A DNA stretch of 5,001 bases. It comes from Clostridiales bacterium (GTDB lineage: Bacteria; Bacillota; Clostridia; WRLR01). The stretch is taken from assembly GCA_031287655.1 (NCBI GenBank), contig JAITSR010000333.1:1-5001 (forward strand), read 5' to 3'. The position numbers and the translations under genes were made by a program. Of the stretch, positions 1 through 5,001 are shown in pieces; the first letter of the stretch is position 1; each line of letters opens with the position of its first letter. The notes below the pieces were generated by a model, which was given only the letters and a program-made list of their open reading frames with translations, had not been told where the DNA came from and searched no databases.

Positions 1-435
1 CGATATGAACCGGCCCACTATGCCGGAGGACGGGGACAAAATGTCCACAAATATCCCCGCCAAAATGACCCACGACATAAAATTCGGCAAATACACCATC
101 GTCTGCAGCGTCCGCTTTAAAAATTTGTTCCCGATCTCGTTTAAAAGCAACGCAAACACGACGGGCACGACGACGCCCCCAAGCATTTTCAGCAGCGATA
201 TAAAGATCGTGTTCCGAATAACCCCGAATATGGACGGCAGGGAAAACAGCGTGCGGAAATTATCAAGCCCTAACCACCGGGAGCCGAAAAGCCCGTTCGT
301 CGGCACGAATTCTTGAAACGCGATGCCGATCCCGGCCATGGAGCCGTAGCTGAATATCCCCACCAATATAACGGCGGGCGCGACCAAAATATACAGGGGC
401 AGCTCGCGTAAAAACCGGTCACTCTTTTTCCGCAT
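1..435 (-). CDS. LplB-type ABC sugar transporter permease (partial, N-terminal 145 aa)
   Basis: Membrane-spanning subunit of a carbohydrate ABC importer; it would form the translocation path with a second permease and take ligand from the lipoprotein encoded just upstream. Only the first 145 codons are inside the window; family members are about 300 residues, so roughly half is missing, including the EAA loop that contacts the ATPase. Visible are a charged N-terminus (MRKKSDRF), a first membrane segment at about residues 12-33, the family signature WLGLDNF at 54-60, a second hydrophobic segment at about 73-97, and the block QTMVYLPNFMSWVILAG (111-127) typical of the LplB/COG4209 group, followed by DILSPSSGIV. 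The frame is open to the window edge. The ATG at 435-433 is supported by GGGAGG five bases upstream, overlapping the stop of SBP2, so the two are almost certainly cotranscribed and perhaps translationally coupled. Family assignment is firm; the substrate is unknown. Confidence 0.9.
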   Translation of the reverse strand, partial: MRKKSDRFLRELPLYILVAPAVILVGIFSYGSMAGIGIAFQEFVPTNGLFGSRWLGLDNFRTLFSLPSIFGVIRNTIFISLLKMLGGVVVPVVFALLLNEIGNKFLKRTLQTMVYLPNFMSWVILAGIFVDILSPSSGIVGRFIS

Positions 436-440
436 GAGAG

Positions 441-446
441 CCTCCC
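441..446 (-). promoter_or_regulatory. Ribosome binding site of the permease gene
   Basis: Minus-strand GGGAGG ends five bases before the ATG at 435-433. Its first base is the last base of the SBP2 stop codon TAG (448-446), so ribosomes ending SBP2 would be placed directly over the next start. It fixes the permease start in a gene that otherwise lacks a visible end. Confidence 0.85.
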
Positions 447-2179
447 TACTTGGCGGGATACAATTTGTCCAGTTCATCCAGTATTTCCTGCCCGCCTATG
501 CTTTTCCAGCTCGCCCAGAACGCGTCCACCTTGCTAAGGTCGCCGGTGATGATTACGTCGGTGAACGACTGCTTTACAAGGTCTTCAAGAAGGCTGCGGT
601 AGGCGCTCCGGCTATCGGGCTGCAAGGCGCCTATGATGTTTTGAACAAGATTCCCGTTCTTTGCATACGTGTTCAAGCATATGTCGACCGAACCGCCCAG
701 CGCGTACTGCCCCCAAAGGCCGTAAGCCTCACTGTCACGCATTTCGCCGCTCTCAAAGCCCGATACTTTCGTATAATGGTTCAAAAGCCTCGCGGGAAGG
801 TCGGCGGAGTCGCCGGTTCTGAACGCTTCGGCCAAAACGGGCTGCCACAGCGGCTCCTGAGGTTCGGTAAGCACGACGGGGCTGAAGCGGTACTGCTCGT
901 CGTCGGCGTAAATCGAACTGACTTCGGGCGTCATATACATATTATAGACGCTTGAAAACGTGTTGCACAGCAGCACGAACGCCTCGGGATGTTGAAACTT
1001 CGAGTTCAGGAAGAAAATTTCGCCACCGGCGTCGTTGCCTATGCCGATTTTTCTTTCATAACCCGTCTCCACGGGAAGCGGGTAGGAGTGGGTAATAACA
1101 CCGTCCGCCTCGAGCACGAGGTTCCACGGCAGCCAAGTTCCCCATTGGCGGCAGAAAGCCATGCCAATTTTCCCAGAGGCGATGTCCTCTTGCATCACGT
1201 TGGCGTCTTTAACCGTAAATTCGGGGTCGATGATACCGTCGACGTAAAGCTTGTTGAGGAAGGCGAGGGCGCCCTTAACCCCGGGCTGTAAATACGCGTT
1301 CGTCATGACTCCGTCCGCGTCGCGGTAATACACGCCGTCCCCCCCGTCGGCCGGAACGCCAAAGCCGCTTAAAAGGCCGTAAATCGTCGTGTAATCCGTA
1401 ATTAAGTCTTTGTTGAGACCCAAGCCGTAAGTGTCGTTGACGCCGTCGCCGTCGGGGTCGTCAAAAGTAAACGCGCGCGCCAATTCGTAAAGCTCGTCCA
1501 TGTTCGTCGGGGCGCTCAGACCTAAATTCTCAAGCCAGTCGTCGCGAATCCACAGTAACGTCCCGCCGGCGCGGTTGTCGTTGAAGAAGCTTATGCCGTG
1601 CATACGGCCGTCAAAGCTCACATAGTCGAAGGAACCGGGGTATTTCCGCTGACATTCCAGGAGATAGTCGCTGGCGTATTCCGCGAAAACGTCGGTAAGA
1701 TCAGCCACATAGCCGGCGTCGTAGGCGTTTTTGAAAGCCTCGTACTGATAGGAATGAATAATGTCCGGCAAGTCGCCGGAGGCAAGCTGCATGTTGAGTT
1801 TGTCGTTGTAGGCGTTGCTCGTGCCGTCCGCCGTGAAGGAGACGGTCAGGTTAATGCCGTGGTCCTCAAGGTATTTGCGCGACCAAATGTTATTTTCGTA
1901 AGTGTCGCCGTTTTTAAACTGCTGAACGGCCGACGTAACAACGGCCCAGGACATGTCTATCGGCGGGTCGTACTTAATAATACGCCCTTTTTCGTCAAGA
2001 ACGTTTCCGCCCCCGGACGATTCCTGAGTCGTTCCCTGGGTCGATTCCTGTGCGACCGCTTGTGCGGTCTCTTTCGCGGGCTCACTGCCGGATGTACCCG
2101 AGGATCCGCCGGAATCGCCGCAAGCGGTCAATGCCATCACCATCGCCGCGGCAATCAATAACGCCGTCATTTTTTTCAT
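446..2179 (-). CDS. Extracellular solute-binding lipoprotein, LplA/LipO-like (SBP2)
   Basis: 577-residue substrate-binding protein of a carbohydrate ABC importer, anchored to the outer face of the membrane. Residues 1-20 are a lipoprotein signal peptide: MKKM, a hydrophobic stretch, then lipobox LTAC with Cys20 as the lipidated residue. Residues 21-62 are a low-complexity Gly/Ser/Thr/Gln linker. The mature domain starts near KYDPPIDM (69-76) and carries family blocks: YENNIWSR (94-101), LASGDLPDI (132-140), LWIRDDWL (209-216), an EF-hand-like loop DPDGDGVND (241-249; Asp241, Asp243, Asp245, Asp249) followed by TYGLGL, GIIDPEF (315-321), and a C-terminal SFTDVIITG...WKSIGGQEILDEL block (538-570). 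The length suits the large type of this family (about 500-580). It directly precedes the LplB-type permease, its probable partner. It is clearly paralogous to SBP1. The start at 2179 has AAGGGAG six bases upstream. The ligand is unknown; an oligosaccharide is inferred from the family. Confidence 0.93.
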   Translation of the reverse strand: MKKMTALLIAAAMVMALTACGDSGGSSGTSGSEPAKETAQAVAQESTQGTTQESSGGGNVLDEKGRIIKYDPPIDMSWAVVTSAVQQFKNGDTYENNIWSRKYLEDHGINLTVSFTADGTSNAYNDKLNMQLASGDLPDIIHSYQYEAFKNAYDAGYVADLTDVFAEYASDYLLECQRKYPGSFDYVSFDGRMHGISFFNDNRAGGTLLWIRDDWLENLGLSAPTNMDELYELARAFTFDDPDGDGVNDTYGLGLNKDLITDYTTIYGLLSGFGVPADGGDGVYYRDADGVMTNAYLQPGVKGALAFLNKLYVDGIIDPEFTVKDANVMQEDIASGKIGMAFCRQWGTWLPWNLVLEADGVITHSYPLPVETGYERKIGIGNDAGGEIFFLNSKFQHPEAFVLLCNTFSSVYNMYMTPEVSSIYADDEQYRFSPVVLTEPQEPLWQPVLAEAFRTGDSADLPARLLNHYTKVSGFESGEMRDSEAYGLWGQYALGGSVDICLNTYAKNGNLVQNIIGALQPDSRSAYRSLLEDLVKQSFTDVIITGDLSKVDAFWASWKSIGGQEILDELDKLYPAK

Positions 2180-2185
2180 AATAAA

Positions 2186-2192
2186 CTCCCTT
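2186..2192 (-). promoter_or_regulatory. Ribosome binding site of SBP2
   Basis: Minus-strand AAGGGAG lies six bases before the ATG at 2179-2177, inside an A-rich run. It favours this ATG over the in-frame Met4 codon. The 52-base gap between the VOC stop and SBP2 (2180-2231) shows no convincing terminator, and I see no clear promoter in it. Confidence 0.8.
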
Positions 2193-2231
2193 TTTTATAA
2201 ACGCGTGTATATAACTCAAACTTCGCAGTTA

Positions 2232-3041
2232 CTACGCCGTCATCAATTCAATTCTGTGACCTTCCGGGTCCCTGATCCAAGCCTGTCCTTTTCCGTCAGC
2301 GCCGATCTTCGGCTCAATGTAAATCGGCACTCCGCGTTCGCGCAATAGCTCCACCATCGCCTGCACATTGTCACAGGAGAAACAAACATGCGGTGAACCT
2401 GCCGAGTTCCATTCGTTTGGCGTGGATTTACTCGCATTGTGGAACAGCTCAATCGTTTGGCGCGGTTCTTCCCGCACGATAAGGTAATCAATCCAAGGTT
2501 CTCCGTCTTTGTTGAGTGTCCGCTCCCACCGAAAACCCAATTTTGTCGTATAGAAATAGACAGCTTTCGGTATGTCTTGAACCGCGAGGGCCCAGTGTCC
2601 GATCCCCAAAAGCTCGTCACGGCCCGCATATTCCTCCACAGGCTTGGGCTGTACAATCTCCAGCGCGTTGCCGTCAGGGTCATGGATCCAGAAGTTCTTT
2701 CCGCCGTTTTTTAACATAGATGGCTGCTTGCCTTCATCCTTTGGGTTGAGCGTATCGGTCTTCAAAACACGTTCGTGGAGCTTGGCCAAATCTGTGCAGG
2801 TGATACACCAGTGATGATAGCCGATTTGTTCTTCGGAATATGGCGTTTCATGATCTTTTACACCGCCATAAAACAGTTCGAGAGATTCGGCGTTTCCAAT
2901 AGAAAGATAAACAATCCAAGGGGAGCCGTCTTCTTTTTTGATTTCATGGGAGAATTTCATGCCCACCCCATCGACATAAAATCGAAGTGATTTCTCCATG
3001 TCTAAAACATTCATGGCATTGTGATAAATACCTGTAATCAT
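2232..3041 (-). CDS. Two-domain VOC (glyoxalase/dioxygenase fold) metalloprotein
   Basis: 269-residue cytoplasmic protein made of two vicinal-oxygen-chelate domains, about residues 1-132 and 144-269. They are internal duplicates: each has a x-H-x-A-[ML]-[NA]-V start, a FY...[GL]G[MF] helix end, a [KE]DG-[SE]-PWI-x-Y-L strand, an [EI]LF strand and a final DP[DE]G...[LI]E motif. By position, domain 1 has His7, Glu55, His77, Glu128 and domain 2 has His149, Glu198, His218, Glu265, so each half appears to keep the full His/Glu/His/Glu divalent-metal set of glyoxalase I-like proteins. The total length is about twice a single-domain bacterial glyoxalase I. The fold family is secure, the reaction is not: lactoylglutathione-type lyase, extradiol dioxygenase, isomerase or epimerase are all open. 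The gene sits between two sugar-binding lipoprotein genes, which suggests a role linked to the imported compound (inference). The start has AAGGTGA four bases upstream. Base composition looks more AT-rich than SBP2. Confidence 0.88.
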   Translation of the reverse strand: MITGIYHNAMNVLDMEKSLRFYVDGVGMKFSHEIKKEDGSPWIVYLSIGNAESLELFYGGVKDHETPYSEEQIGYHHWCITCTDLAKLHERVLKTDTLNPKDEGKQPSMLKNGGKNFWIHDPDGNALEIVQPKPVEEYAGRDELLGIGHWALAVQDIPKAVYFYTTKLGFRWERTLNKDGEPWIDYLIVREEPRQTIELFHNASKSTPNEWNSAGSPHVCFSCDNVQAMVELLRERGVPIYIEPKIGADGKGQAWIRDPEGHRIELMTA

Positions 3042-3045
3042 CGTC

Positions 3046-3052
3046 TCACCTT
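3046..3052 (-). promoter_or_regulatory. Ribosome binding site of the VOC gene
   Basis: Minus-strand AAGGTGA ends four bases before the ATG at 3041-3039. It begins about 20 bases after the end of the intercistronic hairpin, leaving the site outside the stem and free to bind ribosomes. Confidence 0.75.
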
Positions 3053-3071
3053 TCAGAATTTGATTTTAAGA

Positions 3072-3110
3072 CGGATCCAACACAACTTGTAAAAAGCGAT
3101 GTTGGATCCG
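3072..3110 (-). terminator. Intercistronic hairpin, possible attenuator or mRNA-stabilising stem
   Basis: A perfect 11-bp inverted repeat: CGGATCCAACA at 3072-3082 and TGTTGGATCCG at 3100-3110, separated by 17 bases. It begins 10 bases after the SBP1 stop codon in the direction of transcription. On the minus strand the stem is followed by TCTTAAAATC, which is not a real T-tract, so strong intrinsic termination is doubtful. On the plus strand it is followed by CTCCAACTCC, so it is no terminator there either. The inferred role is partial termination or protection of the SBP1 message against 3' exonucleases, as known for hairpins downstream of binding-protein genes. A competing 5-bp stem (3101-3105 with 3113-3117) can also form. 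Confidence 0.55.
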
Positions 3111-3120
3111 CTCCAACTCC

Positions 3121-4830
3121 CTACTGCGCGGGGTACATTGTGTTCAGATCATCCAGAACCTGCTGTCCGCCCGCCGACAGCCAGCTGCTGACAAATGAAT
3201 CAAACTTGGATTCAACATCCGACGTGGGGCCGACAATAATTTCCGTATAGGACTGCTCGATGATTTTATTCAGTGAAGTCATGAGGTTCAAGTAACTCTC
3301 GGGACGTTCGCCAACAATCGGGCTGACCGAAAAAACATTGGCGGGCATTAAATCATGCAGGATAATCCCTACGCTTCCTTCAGGCCCCACCTGCGACCAG
3401 CGCCCCTGCCCCGCCGGATCTCCATCGTTTATAAACGACATAACTTCCTTAAAATATCGCCGATATGAATTGGGAACCACACTCTCGTCATAGTCATTCG
3501 CATACGCGTCCTCCAAATACGGCAGCATCTGCATCTCTGACGGAGCCGCGAACTTCCATGGCACAAACCGCCATTGTTCTTTCGCGTTGTATTTTTCAAT
3601 GATTTCGTCAGAGGCGTCCTCATTTAGTAAGTCATTCGCCCAGTTTCGCATTACAATAACAGCTTCCGGATACTCGTATGAGCTGTTTACGAGGTTGTAC
3701 CACTGCACCGGGAACGGCGTTCCGATCGACAGCTTACGATCCTGCGCGGCGGGAGGCGCGTATGCTTTATAAACAACCTTATCAGCGGCGTAAATACTCG
3801 CGTAAGGATACCATCCATTCCACTCCGCGCCATACGCCATACCCACTTTATTGGTATTGATATCTTCCTCAATTTTTGGAGCGTCTTTGACACCGAACTC
3901 GGGGTCAATAAGTCCTTCCGAATAAAGCTGGTTCAGCAATTTTAGAGGTTCTTTGGCCTCCGGCATAATGCCGGCGTAAATGATTTTTCCGGAGTCATCG
4001 CGGAAAAACTGCTCATCCTTTCTTGTAGGTACGCCATATGCCGACATTATACCGTTGACGTTAAAAAAATCGAAGTTGAAGATATCTTTGCGCAGACCAA
4101 GGCCAAACGTGTCATTTACGCCATTGCCGTCAGGGTCCTGATCCTTGAATGCGCGCGCGATATCAATGACGTCGTCCAATGTTTCCGGCGCGGATTTGCC
4201 GACAGCCGTAAGCCAGTCGTCGCGAATCCAGAGAATCGGGCCTTGCTGCTCCAAATATGCTAATTGTGGAATCGCCATCAGTTTTCCGTCTATCGTAGCG
4301 CTCGCAAACGGCACATCAAAGCCCGTAGACTGCTTAATCAATGCCGGCGATCGCCACTGCTCCCAGACATCCGTCAAGTCGGCGGCGTAACCCGCGTCAA
4401 CCGCGTTGCGGAAGAACTGATAGTCGCCGTCAAAAACCGTAGGCAGGTCGCCTGACGCCAAAGAGACATTCATTTTATTCCGGTAAGCGTCCGTACTGCC
4501 ATCGGCAGTCCAAAGAACCTTGATAATGATCCCCGCGTTTTCCTTTAAATAGCGCGACCAGACGTTATTCTCATAATCATCGCCCTCGGGGAAATACTGC
4601 ACCGCCGACGTATTAAAAGCCACCGGCATTTCAATCGGCGGATCGTACTTTTTGAATGGGTTCGGCGCTTCATCACTGCCGGATGTCGCCTGCGTTGCGG
4701 CGGTATCCGTAACTGCGACAGTAGTACCCGCCGTTGTGGTCAAAGCGGCGCCTGTCGTATTCGAGGCTCCGCACGCGCTGAAAGCCAGCATCAAACATGC
4801 CGCTACAGCAGCTAAAATACGCTTTTTCAT
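3121..4830 (-). CDS. Extracellular solute-binding lipoprotein, LplA/LipO-like (SBP1)
   Basis: 569-residue substrate-binding lipoprotein of a carbohydrate ABC importer. The signal peptide is MKKR, a hydrophobic stretch, then FSAC with Cys20 as the lipid anchor; Phe at -3 is less usual but accepted. Residues 21-57 are a Thr/Ala/Ser-rich linker. Mature-domain blocks match SBP2 in order: KYDPPIEM (61-68), YENNVWSR (86-93), LASGDLP (124-130), LWIRDDWL (200-207), the calcium-type loop DPDGNGVND (232-240; Asp232, Asp234, Asn236, Asp240) with TFGLGL, GLIDPEF (306-312), and the C-terminal SYTEIIVG...LSAGGQQVLDDL block (527-562). The frame stays open upstream to an ATG at 4911, which would add 27 residues, but those are not signal-like and would bury the signal peptide; AAGGAGA sits five bases before 4830, so this start is chosen. 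First visible gene of the cluster. No permease gene lies directly beside it, so it may share the permease encoded after SBP2 (inference). Confidence 0.93.
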   Translation of the reverse strand: MKKRILAAVAACLMLAFSACGASNTTGAALTTTAGTTVAVTDTAATQATSGSDEAPNPFKKYDPPIEMPVAFNTSAVQYFPEGDDYENNVWSRYLKENAGIIIKVLWTADGSTDAYRNKMNVSLASGDLPTVFDGDYQFFRNAVDAGYAADLTDVWEQWRSPALIKQSTGFDVPFASATIDGKLMAIPQLAYLEQQGPILWIRDDWLTAVGKSAPETLDDVIDIARAFKDQDPDGNGVNDTFGLGLRKDIFNFDFFNVNGIMSAYGVPTRKDEQFFRDDSGKIIYAGIMPEAKEPLKLLNQLYSEGLIDPEFGVKDAPKIEEDINTNKVGMAYGAEWNGWYPYASIYAADKVVYKAYAPPAAQDRKLSIGTPFPVQWYNLVNSSYEYPEAVIVMRNWANDLLNEDASDEIIEKYNAKEQWRFVPWKFAAPSEMQMLPYLEDAYANDYDESVVPNSYRRYFKEVMSFINDGDPAGQGRWSQVGPEGSVGIILHDLMPANVFSVSPIVGERPESYLNLMTSLNKIIEQSYTEIIVGPTSDVESKFDSFVSSWLSAGGQQVLDDLNTMYPAQ

Positions 4831-4835
4831 AACAA

Positions 4836-4842
4836 TCTCCTT
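4836..4842 (-). promoter_or_regulatory. Ribosome binding site of SBP1
   Basis: Minus-strand AAGGAGA, five bases before the ATG at 4830-4828. It decides the start against the longer in-frame reading from 4911, whose upstream sequence has no comparable purine-rich site. Confidence 0.85.
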
Positions 4843-4844
4843 TT

Positions 4845-4935
4845 CTATACTTTGATCATGCAATAAGTATAAAATACAACTAGCATAAATAGAAGTATAA
4901 AATTTTGACATTTGTATAGCATTATTACTTACTCA
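4845..4935 (-). promoter_or_regulatory. AT-rich leader with candidate promoter for the cluster
   Basis: This gene-free stretch upstream of SBP1 is much richer in A and T than the genes. On the minus strand it holds the 10-base repeat TTTTATACTT twice (plus coordinates 4893-4902 and 4865-4874), each containing TATACT, a good -10 element. The nearer copy has TTCTAT 17 bases upstream, a poor -35, so any promoter may need an activator. An inverted repeat TATACTT/AAGTATA (4846-4852 and 4865-4871) with a 12-base interior containing TGATCA overlaps the nearer copy and could be an operator. The placement is plausible but the exact elements are uncertain. Confidence 0.35.
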
Positions 4936-4977
4936 TGACTCTTTTGACCGTTCCTTTCTGCGAGGATGAAATCCGAC

Positions 4978-5001
4978 AAAAAAACCGCCGTCTGTAAGAT
5001 C
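4978..5001 (-). terminator. Possible distal half of an upstream terminator (cut by window edge)
   Basis: Read on the minus strand, GC-rich ACAGACGGCGG is followed by seven T (plus-strand A run at 4978-4984). This resembles the right arm and T-tract of an intrinsic terminator whose left arm lies beyond the window. If so, a gene further upstream on the same strand ends here and SBP1 opens its own transcript. Half of the stem is unseen. Confidence 0.3.

Noticed and set aside
5..316. Plus-strand frame of 103 codons near the left edge
   Set aside because: Antisense to the permease, whose minus-strand translation has clear membrane segments and family signature motifs.
434..2161. Plus-strand open frames opposite SBP2 (434-955, 989-1291, 1598-2161)
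   Set aside because: They lie wholly antisense to a well-supported lipoprotein gene, lack family motifs, and arise from the GC-rich codon pattern of the real gene.
2180..2231. Terminator or promoter in the VOC-SBP2 gap
   Set aside because: Only a 4-bp AACT/AGTT stem and scattered TATA sequence are present; too weak to call.
2243..2683. 146-codon minus-strand frame inside the VOC gene
   Set aside because: It is out of frame with the VOC protein, which has convincing motifs throughout; the alternative translation is rich in Arg, Ser and Trp with no recognisable domain.
2102..3109. Several GGATCC sites, including both arms of the hairpin, as a sign of a cloning artefact
   Set aside because: The reading frames run through the coding copies without disruption and nothing vector-like is seen; six-base sites recur by chance.
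4831..4911. Longer SBP1 start at 4911
   Set aside because: The 27 added residues are not signal-like, no ribosome site precedes them, and the signal peptide with AAGGAGA in front of 4830 is canonical.
4905..4933. Plus-strand promoter from the perfect TTGACA at 4905-4910
   Set aside because: At 15-18 base spacing there is only CTTACT-like sequence, not a -10 element, and no plus-strand gene follows within the window. The TTGACC at 4944-4949 is similarly unsupported.

Overview
The window shows four genes, all on the minus strand, forming one ABC-importer gene cluster for a carbohydrate-type substrate. In transcription order (right to left) they are: a lipoprotein solute-binding protein (SBP1, 4830-3121), a two-domain VOC/glyoxalase-fold metalloenzyme (3041-2232), a second paralogous lipoprotein solute-binding protein (SBP2, 2179-446), and the first 145 codons of an LplB-type inner permease (435-1) cut by the left edge. 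No RNA gene, insertion sequence, CRISPR array or plus-strand gene is supported.

The features suggest a low-to-mid GC Gram-positive (Bacillota, probably a clostridial or Paenibacillus-like lineage). Both binding proteins carry a lipobox with Cys20, all four starts have strong GGAGG-like Shine-Dalgarno sites, and the SBP (LplA/LipO-like) plus LplB-type permease family is greatly expanded in those bacteria. The genus cannot be named from this stretch.

Layout: 5001-4831 is an AT-rich, gene-free leader. It holds what looks like the distal half of an upstream terminator (GC-rich arm then seven T), repeated TATACT boxes that may include the promoter, and a strong ribosome binding site. SBP1 follows. 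An 11-bp perfect inverted repeat sits 10 bases after its stop, without a good T-tract, so it reads as an attenuating or mRNA-protecting hairpin rather than a full terminator. The VOC gene follows, then a 52-base gap, SBP2, and the permease start, whose Shine-Dalgarno overlaps the SBP2 stop codon.

Functionally, the two lipoproteins would capture ligand at the outer face of the membrane and deliver it to a permease complex (LplB-type subunit here, a second permease presumably beyond the left edge). Both have an EF-hand-like DxDx[ND]GxxD loop that probably binds calcium. The VOC protein is cytoplasmic; it keeps a complete His-Glu-His-Glu metal set in each half, so it could process a transported compound or detoxify a reactive aldehyde made from it. 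The substrate cannot be deduced from the sequence. The most interesting points are the unusual SBP-VOC-SBP-permease order, the duplicated intact metal sites in the VOC protein, and the intercistronic hairpin.
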